Virus record (IMG/VR): IMGVR_UViG_3300035701_004679
Coordinates: 1-21,773 of that record
Reading direction: 5' to 3' (one strand)
DNA from: a virus
Length of the DNA stretch: 21,773 nucleotides
Part shown: piece by piece, positions 12,090-19,362 of the stretch
Layout of the letters: each line of letters begins with the position of its first letter
How positions within the stretch are numbered: position 1 is the first letter of the stretch
Program-made: the position numbers and the translations under genes
Notes under the pieces: model-generated
What the model saw: the letters and a program-made list of their open reading frames with translations, nothing else
What the model was told of the DNA's origin: nothing
Databases searched by the model: none

Positions 12090-12443
12090 ATGAATCGACG
12101 ACTGTTTCTCGTCCTCGCGGTCCTTTGCGTGCTCGCCGGCTGTGAACAGCCGCAAGCTCCGACGCCGCCTAGTTGCCCCTGCAAGCGGCCGGTGATGCTC
12201 GTCTTCACGGCGTCCTGGTGCGGCCCGTGCAAGCAGCAGAAGCCGCTCGTGGCCCAGATCGAGGCGGCGGGCGTCGATGTTCACATCTACGACGTGGACG
12301 AGAACCCGGCGATGGCGCGGCAGTACGGCGTCACGGCAACGCCGACCTATATCTTCTGCCTGTGCGGACGCAATTCGCTGCGCACGAACAACGCCAATGA
12401 CGTACTGGTAATCATCCGCAATGGCTGGGGGTGCAGGGAATAG
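12090..12443 (+). CDS. Thioredoxin-like lipoprotein (WCGPC)
   Basis: The 117-aa product begins MNRRLFLVLAVLCVLAGC, a lipoprotein signal with lipobox LAGC (Cys18). The mature part is a small thioredoxin domain: MLVFTASWCGPCKQQKPLVA has the complete redox motif WCGPC (residues 43-47), and ATPTYIF supplies the cis-proline. It should act as an envelope thiol-disulfide exchange protein anchored to a membrane. A strong hairpin lies directly upstream of its ribosome binding site. It follows other exported proteins, so it may fold or reduce phage-encoded envelope proteins. Thioredoxins are also known phage accessory factors. Confidence 0.85.
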   Translation: MNRRLFLVLAVLCVLAGCEQPQAPTPPSCPCKRPVMLVFTASWCGPCKQQKPLVAQIEAAGVDVHIYDVDENPAMARQYGVTATPTYIFCLCGRNSLRTNNANDVLVIIRNGWGCRE

Positions 12444-12445
12444 TC

Positions 12446-12628
12446 ATGGCACGCCGCTGTCGGAACTGCCCTGACGAACCGCAGCCGACACGCGAAGCGA
12501 AGCCGGTGCGGGTGGTCGGCTCCCGTCGTCGAGAACGAAACACGAGGTTGCGCCGGGCGGAACGCCGAAGCAACCAGCGAGCCGCACTTGCCGCTGTCCC
12601 AAGCGAACCCGCGATGCAACCTCGATAA
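12446..12628 (+). CDS. Small arginine-rich protein, 60 aa
   Basis: The product begins MARRCRNCPDEPQPTREAKP and continues very basic (GSRRRERNTRLRRAERRSNQ). A CxxC pair near the N-terminus might be half a zinc site. AGGGA precedes ATG 12446, and the gene fits exactly between the thioredoxin stop and the terminase start. The composition would suit DNA or RNA binding, but a GC-rich random frame can look similar, so confidence is limited. Confidence 0.4.
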   Translation: MARRCRNCPDEPQPTREAKPVRVVGSRRRERNTRLRRAERRSNQRAALAAVPSEPAMQPR

Positions 12629-12631
12629 ATC

Positions 12632-14311
12632 ATGCCCGCTGTTGGACGTGACAACAGGATGAACTTTGTCGATGAATTGCGGGCCTTTGTCAAAGAGGGA
12701 TTTCGGAGCAACAACCTTCGATCTTGCAGCCGATGGGCCGAACATCGCCGAGTGATGGGGGCACCCTTCAACGGTCCTTACGGCTTCGGCCGGCACCCGT
12801 GGTGCCGCGAGATTCACGATAGCCAAGCGGCCTGGACGATTGCCATGAAGGCCGCCCAGTTGGGCGTGACGGAGACGGGGATCAATCGGGCCTTCTTCAC
12901 GCTCGACCAGTCGAAGCGGGACGTTCTTTACGTTCTGCCGACGGCGCTGAACGCGAGCGACTTTTCCAAGGCCCGTTTTGCGACCGCCCTGAAGCTCAGC
13001 CCGTACTTGAAAAACCTGTTCGTCGATACGAACACCGTGGGGCTGAAATCGACCGGCGCGAACGTCCTTTACATTCGCGGGAGTCGTGGCGACAGCAACT
13101 TGAAGTCCATCCCGGTGTCCGAGTTGGTCTTGGACGAGCTGGACGAGATGGACACTCATGCGGTGTGGCTGGCATTGGAGCGTTTGTCGGGGCAAATCGA
13201 GAAGCACGTCCTGGCGATCTCGACGCCGACCGTGCCCAAGTACGGCATCCACAAGCTGTACCTGACCAGCACCCAGGAGCACTTTTGTTTCCAGTGTCCG
13301 CACTGCGGCCGATGGACGGAACTAATCTGGCCGGATTGCGTTGAGATCATCGGCGAGTCGGTCAATGACCCCCGTTGCAAAGAGTCATTCCTCAAGTGCA
13401 AGGAGTGCAAGCACAGGCTGGAACACGAAGCGAAGCCCGAGTTCCTGGCCGGTGGTGAATGGCAGGCAACGGAGTCGAACGTCTCTGCGGAGGAATCACG
13501 CGGCTTCTACATCAATCAGCTTTACTCGTCCACGGTGACGCCCGGTGAGTTGGTGATTGCCTACCATCGCGGCTTGGGCGACGAAGCGGCGAACACGGAG
13601 TTCCATTGCAGCAAGCTGGGCGTGCCGTTCATTGGCGAAGGTGCCCAGGTCACGGACGAGATGATCGAGCACTGCGTCAAGCCGCACTCGATCAGCGACA
13701 CACGCCCGCAGATCGGCGGCGACCGCCTGATAACGATGGGCGTGGATCAAGGCAAGATCGGCTATGTTTCGGTTGTGGAGTGGTTGTTCGACAGGCCGCC
13801 CGGCAGCGACATCAATGCGGCGGCCATCGGCAAGCTGCTGTGGTTCGGCAAGTTTCCTGGCGAGGAATGGAGCTATCTCGACGAGTTGATGCGCGAGTGG
13901 CAGGTGCTGGCCTGCGTGGTGGACGCCGACCCATTCACCAATGATGCACGACGTTTTGCCAAGAAGTTCCACGGCTACGTCTGGCTGACGCGATACCGGC
14001 GGGGACAGACCGCGAAGGAAATCGCCTTGAGCGAAGAGGAGACGGGTGCGCCGTTCGCCACAGTGGATCGGACGAATTGGCTCAGTTGCACGCTGGGGCG
14101 GTTCAAGATCAATCCCCCGCGCATCCTACTGCCGCGCGACATTTCATTCGAGTACCGCGAGCACGTCAAGACATTGACGCCGCTACCGAACATACAGAAT
14201 CAGGCACAGAAGCCCCAGAAAACGGGGTCTGGGGCCTCAATTCCACCTTTCCCCCGACCAGTCGGCAACGGATGTGCTTCTTGCGTTTGCCGGCCTCCCA
14301 CCGGCAGATAA
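12632..14311 (+). CDS. Phage large terminase, GpA family, 3' end replaced
   Basis: The 559-aa frame matches the lambda GpA-type large terminase. An ATPase domain shows a degenerate Walker A region (AAQLGVTETG, about 74-83) and Walker B LVLDELDEMD (about 165-174). A zinc ribbon follows (CFQCPHCGRW, then CKECKH). The nuclease domain has MGVDQG and VVDADPF. It would cut concatemers and package DNA into proheads. Family resemblance runs to EYREHVKTL (about residue 515, near 14176). After that the residues (PLPNIQNQAQKPQKTGS onward) are antisense to the large serine recombinase and do not resemble a terminase. The usual C-terminal segment with its D/H-x-x-H-A-x-x-Y pattern is missing. The gene is therefore very likely interrupted by the element that begins here. 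A second possible start is ATG 12659. Confidence 0.85.
   Translation: MPAVGRDNRMNFVDELRAFVKEGFRSNNLRSCSRWAEHRRVMGAPFNGPYGFGRHPWCREIHDSQAAWTIAMKAAQLGVTETGINRAFFTLDQSKRDVLYVLPTALNASDFSKARFATALKLSPYLKNLFVDTNTVGLKSTGANVLYIRGSRGDSNLKSIPVSELVLDELDEMDTHAVWLALERLSGQIEKHVLAISTPTVPKYGIHKLYLTSTQEHFCFQCPHCGRWTELIWPDCVEIIGESVNDPRCKESFLKCKECKHRLEHEAKPEFLAGGEWQATESNVSAEESRGFYINQLYSSTVTPGELVIAYHRGLGDEAANTEFHCSKLGVPFIGEGAQVTDEMIEHCVKPHSISDTRPQIGGDRLITMGVDQGKIGYVSVVEWLFDRPPGSDINAAAIGKLLWFGKFPGEEWSYLDELMREWQVLACVVDADPFTNDARRFAKKFHGYVWLTRYRRGQTAKEIALSEEETGAPFATVDRTNWLSCTLGRFKINPPRILLPRDISFEYREHVKTLTPLPNIQNQAQKPQKTGSGASIPPFPRPVGNGCASCVCRPPTGR
14166..14240. other. Candidate attachment junction between the two elements
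   Basis: Terminase resemblance ends near 14176, while the integrase stop codon (14166-14168, - strand) lies inside conserved terminase codons. An 8-bp inverted repeat (GCCCCAGA 14212-14219, TCTGGGGC 14228-14235) lies just inside the incoming element. Large serine integrases recombine at short cores flanked by imperfect inverted repeats, so this stretch is the best candidate for one att site. The partner site is not in the window. Confidence 0.4.
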
Positions 14312-15908
14312 TCCGGGAAACGAATTGCCGGACCACCTCACGAACAACCGCGGGGTCCGAATCGCCCAATCGCTCGCCAGCCTCCCACAACCGGTCTGCT
14401 ATCCGCCCGGCTTCGGCGTCCAGGTTCACCGGACCCGCCAGTTTGCGGGCTTCGGTCAGTTCCGCCTTCACGCGGTCCCGCTCCGCCTGGACCAGGGCCA
14501 ATTCCTCCACCAACTCGTCGGCGTCCAGGGTGCGAATCGCCTTGACCAGCCGGCCCACTTCCTTTTCCAGGTCGGCCAACCGCTTCTCCAATCGCCCCAC
14601 GTCACGCTTGCTGGCCTTCGGCTCGGCTTTGAGTTGCTTACGAATATCTTGGACCAGGGCGTCACGGCCCGGCCCCAGGTAGATTTCCTGTAACTTGGGG
14701 GTCAGCCAGCGCATAACCAAGTCGGCGTCAACCCGGTGCCGGCCGCAAGTGGACCCATAAACCTCCTTGGAGTAGCTTGAGCAAACGTAGTGGTGCCAGA
14801 GGTATTTCTGGTTGCCCCGCCGGTCCTTGCCGTGACGGGTGCAAGCGTACATGGGCTGATTGCAATGCCCACACAACAGGAGTCCGGCCAAGGGGTAGTC
14901 GCTCTTGCGCCGGGGAGCGTAGGGTTTGCTGCGTTTGCTTGATTTCGGGGGCAACTTGCGCTGAACGCGGCTGAAAAGGTCCAAGGGGATGATGCCCTCG
15001 TGGGCGTTTTCAACTGCAATCACGTCTTGTTCGGGCTTTCGCTCAGCAATCCCCTTGCCGTTGGCGGCAACGATTTCATCGCCGCACGCGATGTGGTACT
15101 TGCCCGTTGCCCGCGCGCCCCATCGGGCCGTGCCCACATAGGCCCTTGTCCGCAGCAAGTGGGCAACATTGTGGTGCGTCCATCCCTTGCCCCTCGGGCT
15201 TGGAAAACCCTTGGCTTCCAATTCCCATGCCAAGTCCCGAAAGCCGATGTCCGCCTTGTCGTATCGTTCAAAGGCGTGGCGTACCGCGTCGATCTTGCTT
15301 TGATCGGTGCAAGGGAGTAGATGAACCCGGTGCCCTGCTTGCCGAATGTACTCCCCCTTCTGTAATCGACGCACCAACTTGCCGGCCGGATCAAACAAGC
15401 CCCGGTCCATTGCGTAGACTGCCGGCCCGCCGTTGTGGCCGCCGGCCTTGGCGTTGGCGATTCGCCCCCGCAACGTCTTGGCCGACATTTCGGTCAGAAA
15501 GTCGTTGGAGCCTTTTTGCTGGACGAACAACACCAGTTGGCCGGTGAAGCTCGCAAGGTCGATCGCCCCTTCACAACAGGTGTGGAGCCCGACGCCGGCC
15601 TTCCTCAACTGGTTGTAGAAGACGATGGCGTCCATAGGGTCTTCACGGGAAACCCTATTGGTGTGCCAGGCCAGGACCGCCTTGAACTTGCCGGCTTTCG
15701 CAGCGGCTAGCAGGGCAGCCAGACCGGGGCGGACATCCGTGCTGCTGTCCCCCGTGATCGCTTCGTCGGTAAACCACTCGACGATGGCGAATCCTTCGCG
15801 GGAAGCGAGTTTGGTGATTTCGGCACGCTGTTCGGCGGGGCTTTTGTCTTGCTGCCGGCCCGACATTCTGATGTAGGCCGCCGCCGGGGTCAGTTTTGCG
15901 TTGGGCAT
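14166..15908 (-). CDS. Large serine recombinase (integrase)
   Basis: The 580-aa product is a large serine integrase. The catalytic domain has AAYIRMSGRQQDKSPAEQ (Tyr12, Arg14, Ser16) and LAWHTNRVSRED, where the usual Asp of D-R-x-x-R is Asn and both arginines remain. A recombinase domain follows (AFERYDKADIGFRDLAWELE). Next is a zinc ribbon (LLLCGHCNQPMYACTRHGKD, then YVCSSYSKEVYGSTC). The coiled coil (KRDVGRLEKRLADLEKEVGR, then DELVEELALVQAERDRVKAE) is typical of this group. It would integrate and excise its element by cutting both strands at a 2-bp core. The last residues (VCSVAASMS) extend into the terminase gene, so the stop codon is probably supplied by the target. The HTH gene and 68-aa gene upstream are likely cotranscribed. 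Confidence 0.9.
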   Translation of the reverse strand: MPNAKLTPAAAYIRMSGRQQDKSPAEQRAEITKLASREGFAIVEWFTDEAITGDSSTDVRPGLAALLAAAKAGKFKAVLAWHTNRVSREDPMDAIVFYNQLRKAGVGLHTCCEGAIDLASFTGQLVLFVQQKGSNDFLTEMSAKTLRGRIANAKAGGHNGGPAVYAMDRGLFDPAGKLVRRLQKGEYIRQAGHRVHLLPCTDQSKIDAVRHAFERYDKADIGFRDLAWELEAKGFPSPRGKGWTHHNVAHLLRTRAYVGTARWGARATGKYHIACGDEIVAANGKGIAERKPEQDVIAVENAHEGIIPLDLFSRVQRKLPPKSSKRSKPYAPRRKSDYPLAGLLLCGHCNQPMYACTRHGKDRRGNQKYLWHHYVCSSYSKEVYGSTCGRHRVDADLVMRWLTPKLQEIYLGPGRDALVQDIRKQLKAEPKASKRDVGRLEKRLADLEKEVGRLVKAIRTLDADELVEELALVQAERDRVKAELTEARKLAGPVNLDAEAGRIADRLWEAGERLGDSDPAVVREVVRQFVSRIICRWEAGKRKKHIRCRLVGGKVELRPQTPFSGASVPDSVCSVAASMS

Positions 15909-16096
15909 GATGAAGCCATCCCAGGGGCTACGGGGTCAAGGGACAACTCCTTAAGCATAATCACTGGTCCGTCGTTGGGCAACTTCTGCCGCCGGTCCAT
16001 GTCGATCAGCAGCCGCGCCAAGGCCGGAACCACGTTGCCCAGTGGGGCACTCGGATCAATGACGAAGACCGGGATAACGTCGTTCTTGGCCGTCAT
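15890..16096 (-). CDS. Small protein upstream of the integrase, 68 aa
   Basis: The product MTAKNDVIPVFVIDPSAPLG, then NVVPALARLLIDMDRRQKLP is compact and alternates hydrophobic and polar residues. It has no recognised motif. It overlaps the integrase start by 19 bases, which suggests translational coupling. ATG 16096 is preferred over the longer frame from 16264, which overlaps the HTH gene in antisense-like sequence. No clear ribosome binding site is seen. A helper or directionality role is only suggested by position. Confidence 0.5.
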   Translation of the reverse strand: MTAKNDVIPVFVIDPSAPLGNVVPALARLLIDMDRRQKLPNDGPVIMLKELSLDPVAPGMASSCPTQN

Positions 16097-16173
16097 GGGT
16101 GGCTTGTCATGGGAGTTCAGATATGGAGGCACGGGAAGAGGAAACCGGGTGGAACGTCCCTTGACGGCGGCGT

Positions 16174-16473
16174 TTATTGGTCGGTTTCGTAACGCTCGAT
16201 CTCGGCCAGCGGGATGTAGATGCGGCGGTCGATCTTGACCGGCCGTAGTTCGCCGCCAAGGCACTTCTTGTAAACCAGTCGGCTGCTGAGATTCAGACGC
16301 TTGCCGGCCTCTTCCACCGAGAGCAATCGGCCGTCCGCGGCCGGCCGGGGCGCGATCTCGGTCCTGGGCGACGGCGCGAGCACGTCGGCCAGCGTGAGGA
16401 TGGCGGCCGTGGTTTTGTCGTCGCCGGCTGCCCGGAGATACTCGTGGAACAGGTCTTCAATGGTCGGGTTCAT
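16174..16473 (-). CDS. HTH/excisionase-type DNA-binding protein, 99 aa
   Basis: The C-terminal half reads LLSVEEAGKRLNLSSRLVYK, then KCLGGELRPVKIDRRIYIPL and AEIERYE, the classic MerR-like excisionase (HTH_17) pattern: a helix-turn-helix followed by a short basic wing. Such proteins act as recombination directionality factors or small regulators. ATG 16473 (MNPTIEDLFHEYLRAAG) is the likely start. The frame stays open upstream into the insertion sequence, where ATG 16575 could add 34 residues. The ISL3 element entered 45-52 bases before ATG 16473, so the gene is cut off from its original upstream sequence. It precedes the 68-aa gene and the integrase on the same strand. Confidence 0.75.
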   Translation of the reverse strand: MNPTIEDLFHEYLRAAGDDKTTAAILTLADVLAPSPRTEIAPRPAADGRLLSVEEAGKRLNLSSRLVYKKCLGGELRPVKIDRRIYIPLAEIERYETDQ

Positions 16474-16517
16474 TTGACGAGCGGCGTTTCGTGGCCTAGC
16501 TTTGAGTAGTGCGGCCT

Positions 16518-16525
16518 TCTTTGCT
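16518..16525. repeat. Left 8-bp target duplication, TCTTTGCT
   Basis: TCTTTGCT directly flanks the left inverted repeat and is repeated exactly at 18107-18114. Eight-base duplications are usual for ISL3-family insertion. Confidence 0.95.
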
Positions 16526-16552
16526 GCCTCCTCAACAGAATTCGTGGGTGAA
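16526..16552 (+). repeat. Left inverted repeat of the ISL3 element
   Basis: It begins GCCTCCTCAACAGAATTCG and matches the reverse complement of 18080-18106 at 23 of 27 positions. The transposase stop codon lies within this repeat. Confidence 0.9.
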
Positions 16553-17785
16553 TTCTGGCTCGGGGAGGTCGCCAAGTGTGTGATATAAGGCGATTTCGAC
16601 GGTTTCGTAGATGCGAAAACCGTAGGCTTTTCTGATAGTCAGTTTGGCGTTGTTGTTCAACGCCTCGGCGGCTCCGGCGGAAACGGTGCCCCGAGCGCGG
16701 AACCAGTTGAGGATCAAGTCCCGATGTTCCCGCAGGCTGCGCGCGATCCTCTTCATCGGCTCGATCTGGCTCCGCATGGTCCGCGTACACCACTCGGCCA
16801 GGAACTTCCCGGCCCACACGGGGCTGGTGTACTCCCAGAACCGCTGAAAGTCCTCCCGCAGCAAACGGCTGCGGACGCTTTGCAGGTTGTACTGCAACAA
16901 CTCGGCCAGTTTCACGGTTTGCTTTTCCGTCAGGTTCTCCCGCCGCTTCAGCAGACACCACCGCGAATGCTTCAACACCGGCTCGTAGCCGTCGCGTTCC
17001 AGTCGGGCGGCTTCGGCACGGCGAACCTCGTCGATGGCCTTGTTCATGTTCTGCATGATGTGAAACCGGTCCAGCACATGGATGGCCTGCTTCAGTTGCT
17101 CGGCAATCACGTTCAGGTAAGGCTGCCACATGTCGCTGCAGACGAAGCAGATCGACTGGCGAGCCTCCGCCGAAAGAAACTGGAAAAAGCCCCGCAGGCT
17201 GTGCTCCGTCCGCTCTGGGGCCACCCACAACAACCGCTTCATGCCGTCCTCGAGCTGATACACCAGCGTCAGGTAATGGTGTCCCCGCCGCCACTGGATC
17301 TCGTCGACGCCGATGGCCTTGATCCCCTCCAGGTCCCGATGCAGAAAGCCCCAGAAAACCGCGTGTTTTACCGACTCGAACACGTTCCGCCAACTGGTGC
17401 GGAAGATGCCCGCCACTTCGTCCCAGGGCAAACGCTTCGCCCAGCGGGCCAGGAACCAGCGAAAGCTCGTCGTCAGGTGGGACTTGCCCCGGGCCCAAGG
17501 CACGCGCTCCACGGTCACCCCGCAACTTGGGCATTCCACGCGCCGCATGGCGTACAGGAAGAACACCGCCATGCCCCACAACGGCACGAACTCGAAACGC
17601 CGCGCGGGCAGGCGATCGTAGCCCGGCCCCGGCCGACCGCAACCCGAACAGATCGCCCGGCCGTTCTTGCGGGCGTGGACCTCGACTTCCAACGTCGCCC
17701 GACCGAGTTCCTCCCCCCATCTGGCTTTCCCGTACACAAAGGACTTGAAAGGTTCCACGCGATTGAGGATAGTCTTCAGTTGCAT
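16532..17785 (-). CDS. ISL3-family transposase
   Basis: The 417-aa product has the usual length and layout of ISL3 transposases. An N-terminal zinc-binding region carries ICSGCG (Cys46, Cys49) and VECPSCG (Cys85, Cys88). A helical DNA-binding region follows (WAKRLPWDEVAGIFRTSWRN). The DDE catalytic domain has AIGVDEIQW (Asp161), CFVCSDMWQPY (Asp218) and AAEALNNNAKLTIRKAYGFR (Glu374). All three acidic residues are present, so the enzyme looks active. It would move its own element by cut-and-paste or related strand transfer. It starts with ATG 17785, about 12 bases after GGGAG, and stops inside the left inverted repeat. Confidence 0.95.
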   Translation of the reverse strand: MQLKTILNRVEPFKSFVYGKARWGEELGRATLEVEVHARKNGRAICSGCGRPGPGYDRLPARRFEFVPLWGMAVFFLYAMRRVECPSCGVTVERVPWARGKSHLTTSFRWFLARWAKRLPWDEVAGIFRTSWRNVFESVKHAVFWGFLHRDLEGIKAIGVDEIQWRRGHHYLTLVYQLEDGMKRLLWVAPERTEHSLRGFFQFLSAEARQSICFVCSDMWQPYLNVIAEQLKQAIHVLDRFHIMQNMNKAIDEVRRAEAARLERDGYEPVLKHSRWCLLKRRENLTEKQTVKLAELLQYNLQSVRSRLLREDFQRFWEYTSPVWAGKFLAEWCTRTMRSQIEPMKRIARSLREHRDLILNWFRARGTVSAGAAEALNNNAKLTIRKAYGFRIYETVEIALYHTLGDLPEPEFTHEFC

Positions 17786-17973
17786 CCCGTGTTGGCTCCC
17801 GGCAAGGTGAGTTGTTTCCCCAACCCATCTTTACCCGGAAACCTCACGGGATGCACCTGTCCTTCTCTTCCATCGTGGTGCTATACTGCGGGTGTCTGGC
17901 GAAACGGAGTCGGGCCCTGCTGGCGAGCAACCCGGCAAGGGATACCCAGACCAGGGCGGGTGAATGACTCGCA

Positions 17974-18001
17974 GGCCCTGGCGGTTTCCACCGCCAGGGC
18001 C
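17974..18001 (+). terminator. Terminator-like 11-bp hairpin inside the IS
   Basis: GGCCCTGGCGG (17974-17984) and CCGCCAGGGCC (17991-18001) pair perfectly around TTTCCA, followed on the + strand by a T/C-rich stretch (CCTTTCGCTTCTTG). It lies between the right end and the transposase start. There it could block transcripts entering from the neighbouring operon, limiting transposase expression from outside. Confidence 0.5.
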
Positions 18002-18079
18002 CCTTTCGCTTCTTGTCATTCATTTGTCCCTGCCCATGCCTCAGAAAACGCACGCCCCAATCGCCAATGGGCCCCCATT

Positions 18080-18106
18080 TTCACCCACAAATTCTGCCGA
18101 GGAGCC
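18080..18106 (-). repeat. Right inverted repeat of the ISL3 element
   Basis: Read on the - strand it begins GGCTCCTCGGCAGAATTTG. It is immediately followed on the + strand by the target duplication at 18107. Confidence 0.9.
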
Positions 18107-18114
18107 TCTTTGCT
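18107..18114. repeat. Right 8-bp target duplication, TCTTTGCT
   Basis: Exact copy of 16518-16525 next to the right inverted repeat. Confidence 0.95.
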
Positions 18115-18228
18115 TGAGTATTGGGATCGGCTATCCGCATCACTTGAGCAGTATGGCCCACAGTTGAGCAGATCAGGCTCGCCAGCGTCGTCAGCGTCGC
18201 TTGCGGGCCTCCTCTGTTTCTTGGCCCC
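18115..18228 (-). other. Displaced upstream sequence of the HTH gene
   Basis: If the insertion sequence and one target copy are removed, this stretch joins the HTH gene in frame on the - strand. The frame reads CSTVGHTAQVMRIADPNTQA, then KKAALLKARPRN and onward to MNPTIEDL, with a possible ATG at 18140-18138. The original gene may have begun there, or this may only be the untranslated leader. No other gene is seen here. Confidence 0.35.
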
Positions 18229-18567
18229 TTATCGCCTGCGAAACCGCGCTCGACGGGGCTGACAGGCTGGTTGCGGCTGCGGTGTCGGTTCGTTCGATTC
18301 GATGGCCGGCGGCTTGGACACGGCGGCGGCTGCGGCGGCGATCTCCACTTCCACCGGCACTTCGATAATGATCGGGGTGGTCGGGCGGGCGATGGGCACG
18401 GCGGGGATCGGGGCCGGGATCGGCAGCGGTGCCCCGGCCGGCTCGGGGATGTTTTTGGTCGGGTGGCCGGTAGCGGCGGCGAGCGGCGGGTGGGCGAGCC
18501 AGACGCCCGCCGTCACGGCCAAGGCAATGAGGACGGCGGTGGCCAGGATGCGGCTCAATAGTTTCAT
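18229..18567 (-). CDS. Proline-rich membrane-anchored protein, 112 aa
   Basis: The product starts with a membrane anchor or signal (MKLLSRILATAVLIALAVTA, then GVWLA). A linker rich in proline follows (PEPAGAPLPIPAPIPAVPIA), with an acidic stretch (PIIIEVPVEVEIAAA) and an end PTPQPQPACQPRRARFRRR. Such layout suits a periplasm-spanning phage protein, for instance a spanin-like or TonB-like linker, but no family is recognised. ATG 18567 overlaps the stop of the preceding holin-like gene (ATGA), so the two are probably translated together. This pairing weakly supports a lysis role. Confidence 0.6.
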   Translation of the reverse strand: MKLLSRILATAVLIALAVTAGVWLAHPPLAAATGHPTKNIPEPAGAPLPIPAPIPAVPIARPTTPIIIEVPVEVEIAAAAAAVSKPPAIESNEPTPQPQPACQPRRARFRRR

Positions 18568-18878
18568 GGTGCGGTGTCCGTCACGTAGGGGTGTCTCTCG
18601 TTGATGTCGTGAACGATGCTCTTGACGTAGCGGCGGGCCGTCTTGAAGCGGAGCACCAGGGCACTGCCGAGGCAGCCGCCGATGGCCATGCCGATGCCCT
18701 GAAGGGCCGAGTTGCCCAGGTGGGTCAGGGTCTCCGTCCCGTGCATCACGGCGTAGGTGATGGCCGACCCGGCTGCGGCGGCAACCACAACCAGGGCCAC
18801 GGCCCCGGTAACGTAGGCAAGCAATTGCTTCATGGCGGACTCGCGCGCGGCAGGATGCAATAGCTCGTTGGTTTTCAT
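18564..18878 (-). CDS. Two-TM holin-like protein, 104 aa
   Basis: The product has two hydrophobic segments: LLAYVTGAVALVVVAAAAGS and ALQGIGMAIGGCLGSALVLR, with a short loop (HGTETLTHLGN) and a basic C-terminus (KTARRYVKSIVHDINERH). Size and layout resemble class II phage holins, but the sequence alone does not prove it. The start at 18878 is chosen for the ATGA overlap with the preceding gene. An in-frame ATG directly before the first hydrophobic segment (MKQLLAYV) is an alternative and could give a dual start. Confidence 0.6.
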   Translation of the reverse strand: MKTNELLHPAARESAMKQLLAYVTGAVALVVVAAAAGSAITYAVMHGTETLTHLGNSALQGIGMAIGGCLGSALVLRFKTARRYVKSIVHDINERHPYVTDTAP

Positions 18879-19210
18879 AGTTCGTCCCAGATTCCTTTGT
18901 TCCAGACGCCTTGGTCGGCACAGTAGTCGTCTACGTAACGGAAGAAGTCCCTCTCGCGGAGGTACTCGTCCCCGACGGCTCGGATGCGGGCCACGATCTG
19001 CCAACCGCGGCGCTCCAGGGTCTCACGGACCTCCGGGGAGGCCAGCGTCGAATCGAATTGCAGCCGGCCGGAGATTTTCTCGACCCTTCGCAGCAGCGAT
19101 TGCGCCTGCTTCTTGAGGGCGACTATCCGGTTCCACGTATTGTGCTCGACCGCAACGGCCGCCTGCTGCTCCGGGGTGAGAGCGTTCCATTCCTTTTCCC
19201 GCCAGGTCAT
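18875..19210 (-). CDS. Helical hypothetical protein, 111 aa
   Basis: I recognise no family. The sequence (MTWREKEWNALTPEQQAAVA, then VALKKQAQSLLRRVEKIS, then DDYCADQGVWNKGIWDEL) is mostly helical with coiled-coil potential. ATG 19210 overlaps the stop of the upstream gene by ATGA; the longer frame to 19318 runs through that gene and is not supported. Its position just before a holin-like gene puts it in the same coupled string. Confidence 0.6.
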   Translation of the reverse strand: MTWREKEWNALTPEQQAAVAVEHNTWNRIVALKKQAQSLLRRVEKISGRLQFDSTLASPEVRETLERRGWQIVARIRAVGDEYLRERDFFRYVDDYCADQGVWNKGIWDEL

Positions 19211-19362
19211 CGCGTCTCCTTGAGTTGCCGCTTGGCGACGGCCCGCTCCAGCCGATGGGTGATGGTCTTGTTCTTCTTGCCTGGATCGCCGCAGCCCTTC
19301 GCTGGTCGGCGGGACCAATACTCGTAGCCCGGCCCCTTGGCACCTTTCTTTGTGCGACTCAT
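19207..19362 (-). CDS. Small basic phage protein, 51 aa
   Basis: The product MSRTKKGAKGPGYEYWSRRP, then NKTITHRLERAVAKR resembles short basic phage proteins that start MSRT-KGAK and contain YEYWSRRP, which I recall from several phages. Function is unknown. ATG 19362 overlaps the stop of the zinc-ribbon gene (ATGA), and its own stop overlaps the next start. The size and basic charge suggest nucleic-acid binding. Confidence 0.65.
   Translation of the reverse strand: MSRTKKGAKGPGYEYWSRRPAKGCGDPGKKNKTITHRLERAVAKRQLKETR

Larger units (their letters stand above)
16526..18106 (-). mobile_element. Complete ISL3-family insertion sequence, 1581 bp
   Basis: The element is bounded by 27-bp inverted repeats (23 of 27 matches; outer end GGCTCCTC on the right, GCCTCCTC on the left) and a perfect 8-bp target duplication. 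It carries one full-length transposase on the - strand (16532-17785). The remaining 320 bases at the right end contain no gene, but hold an 11-bp hairpin at 17974-18001. The intact ends, transposase and exact duplication point to a recent insertion. It landed just upstream of an HTH gene in the integrase-bearing element. Confidence 0.95.

Noticed and set aside
16470-18262. Long open frames in other frames across the ISL3 transposase (16470-17828 on -, 16724-18262 on +)
   Set aside because: They are shadows of the transposase, which shows full DDE and zinc motifs and matches the IS boundaries.
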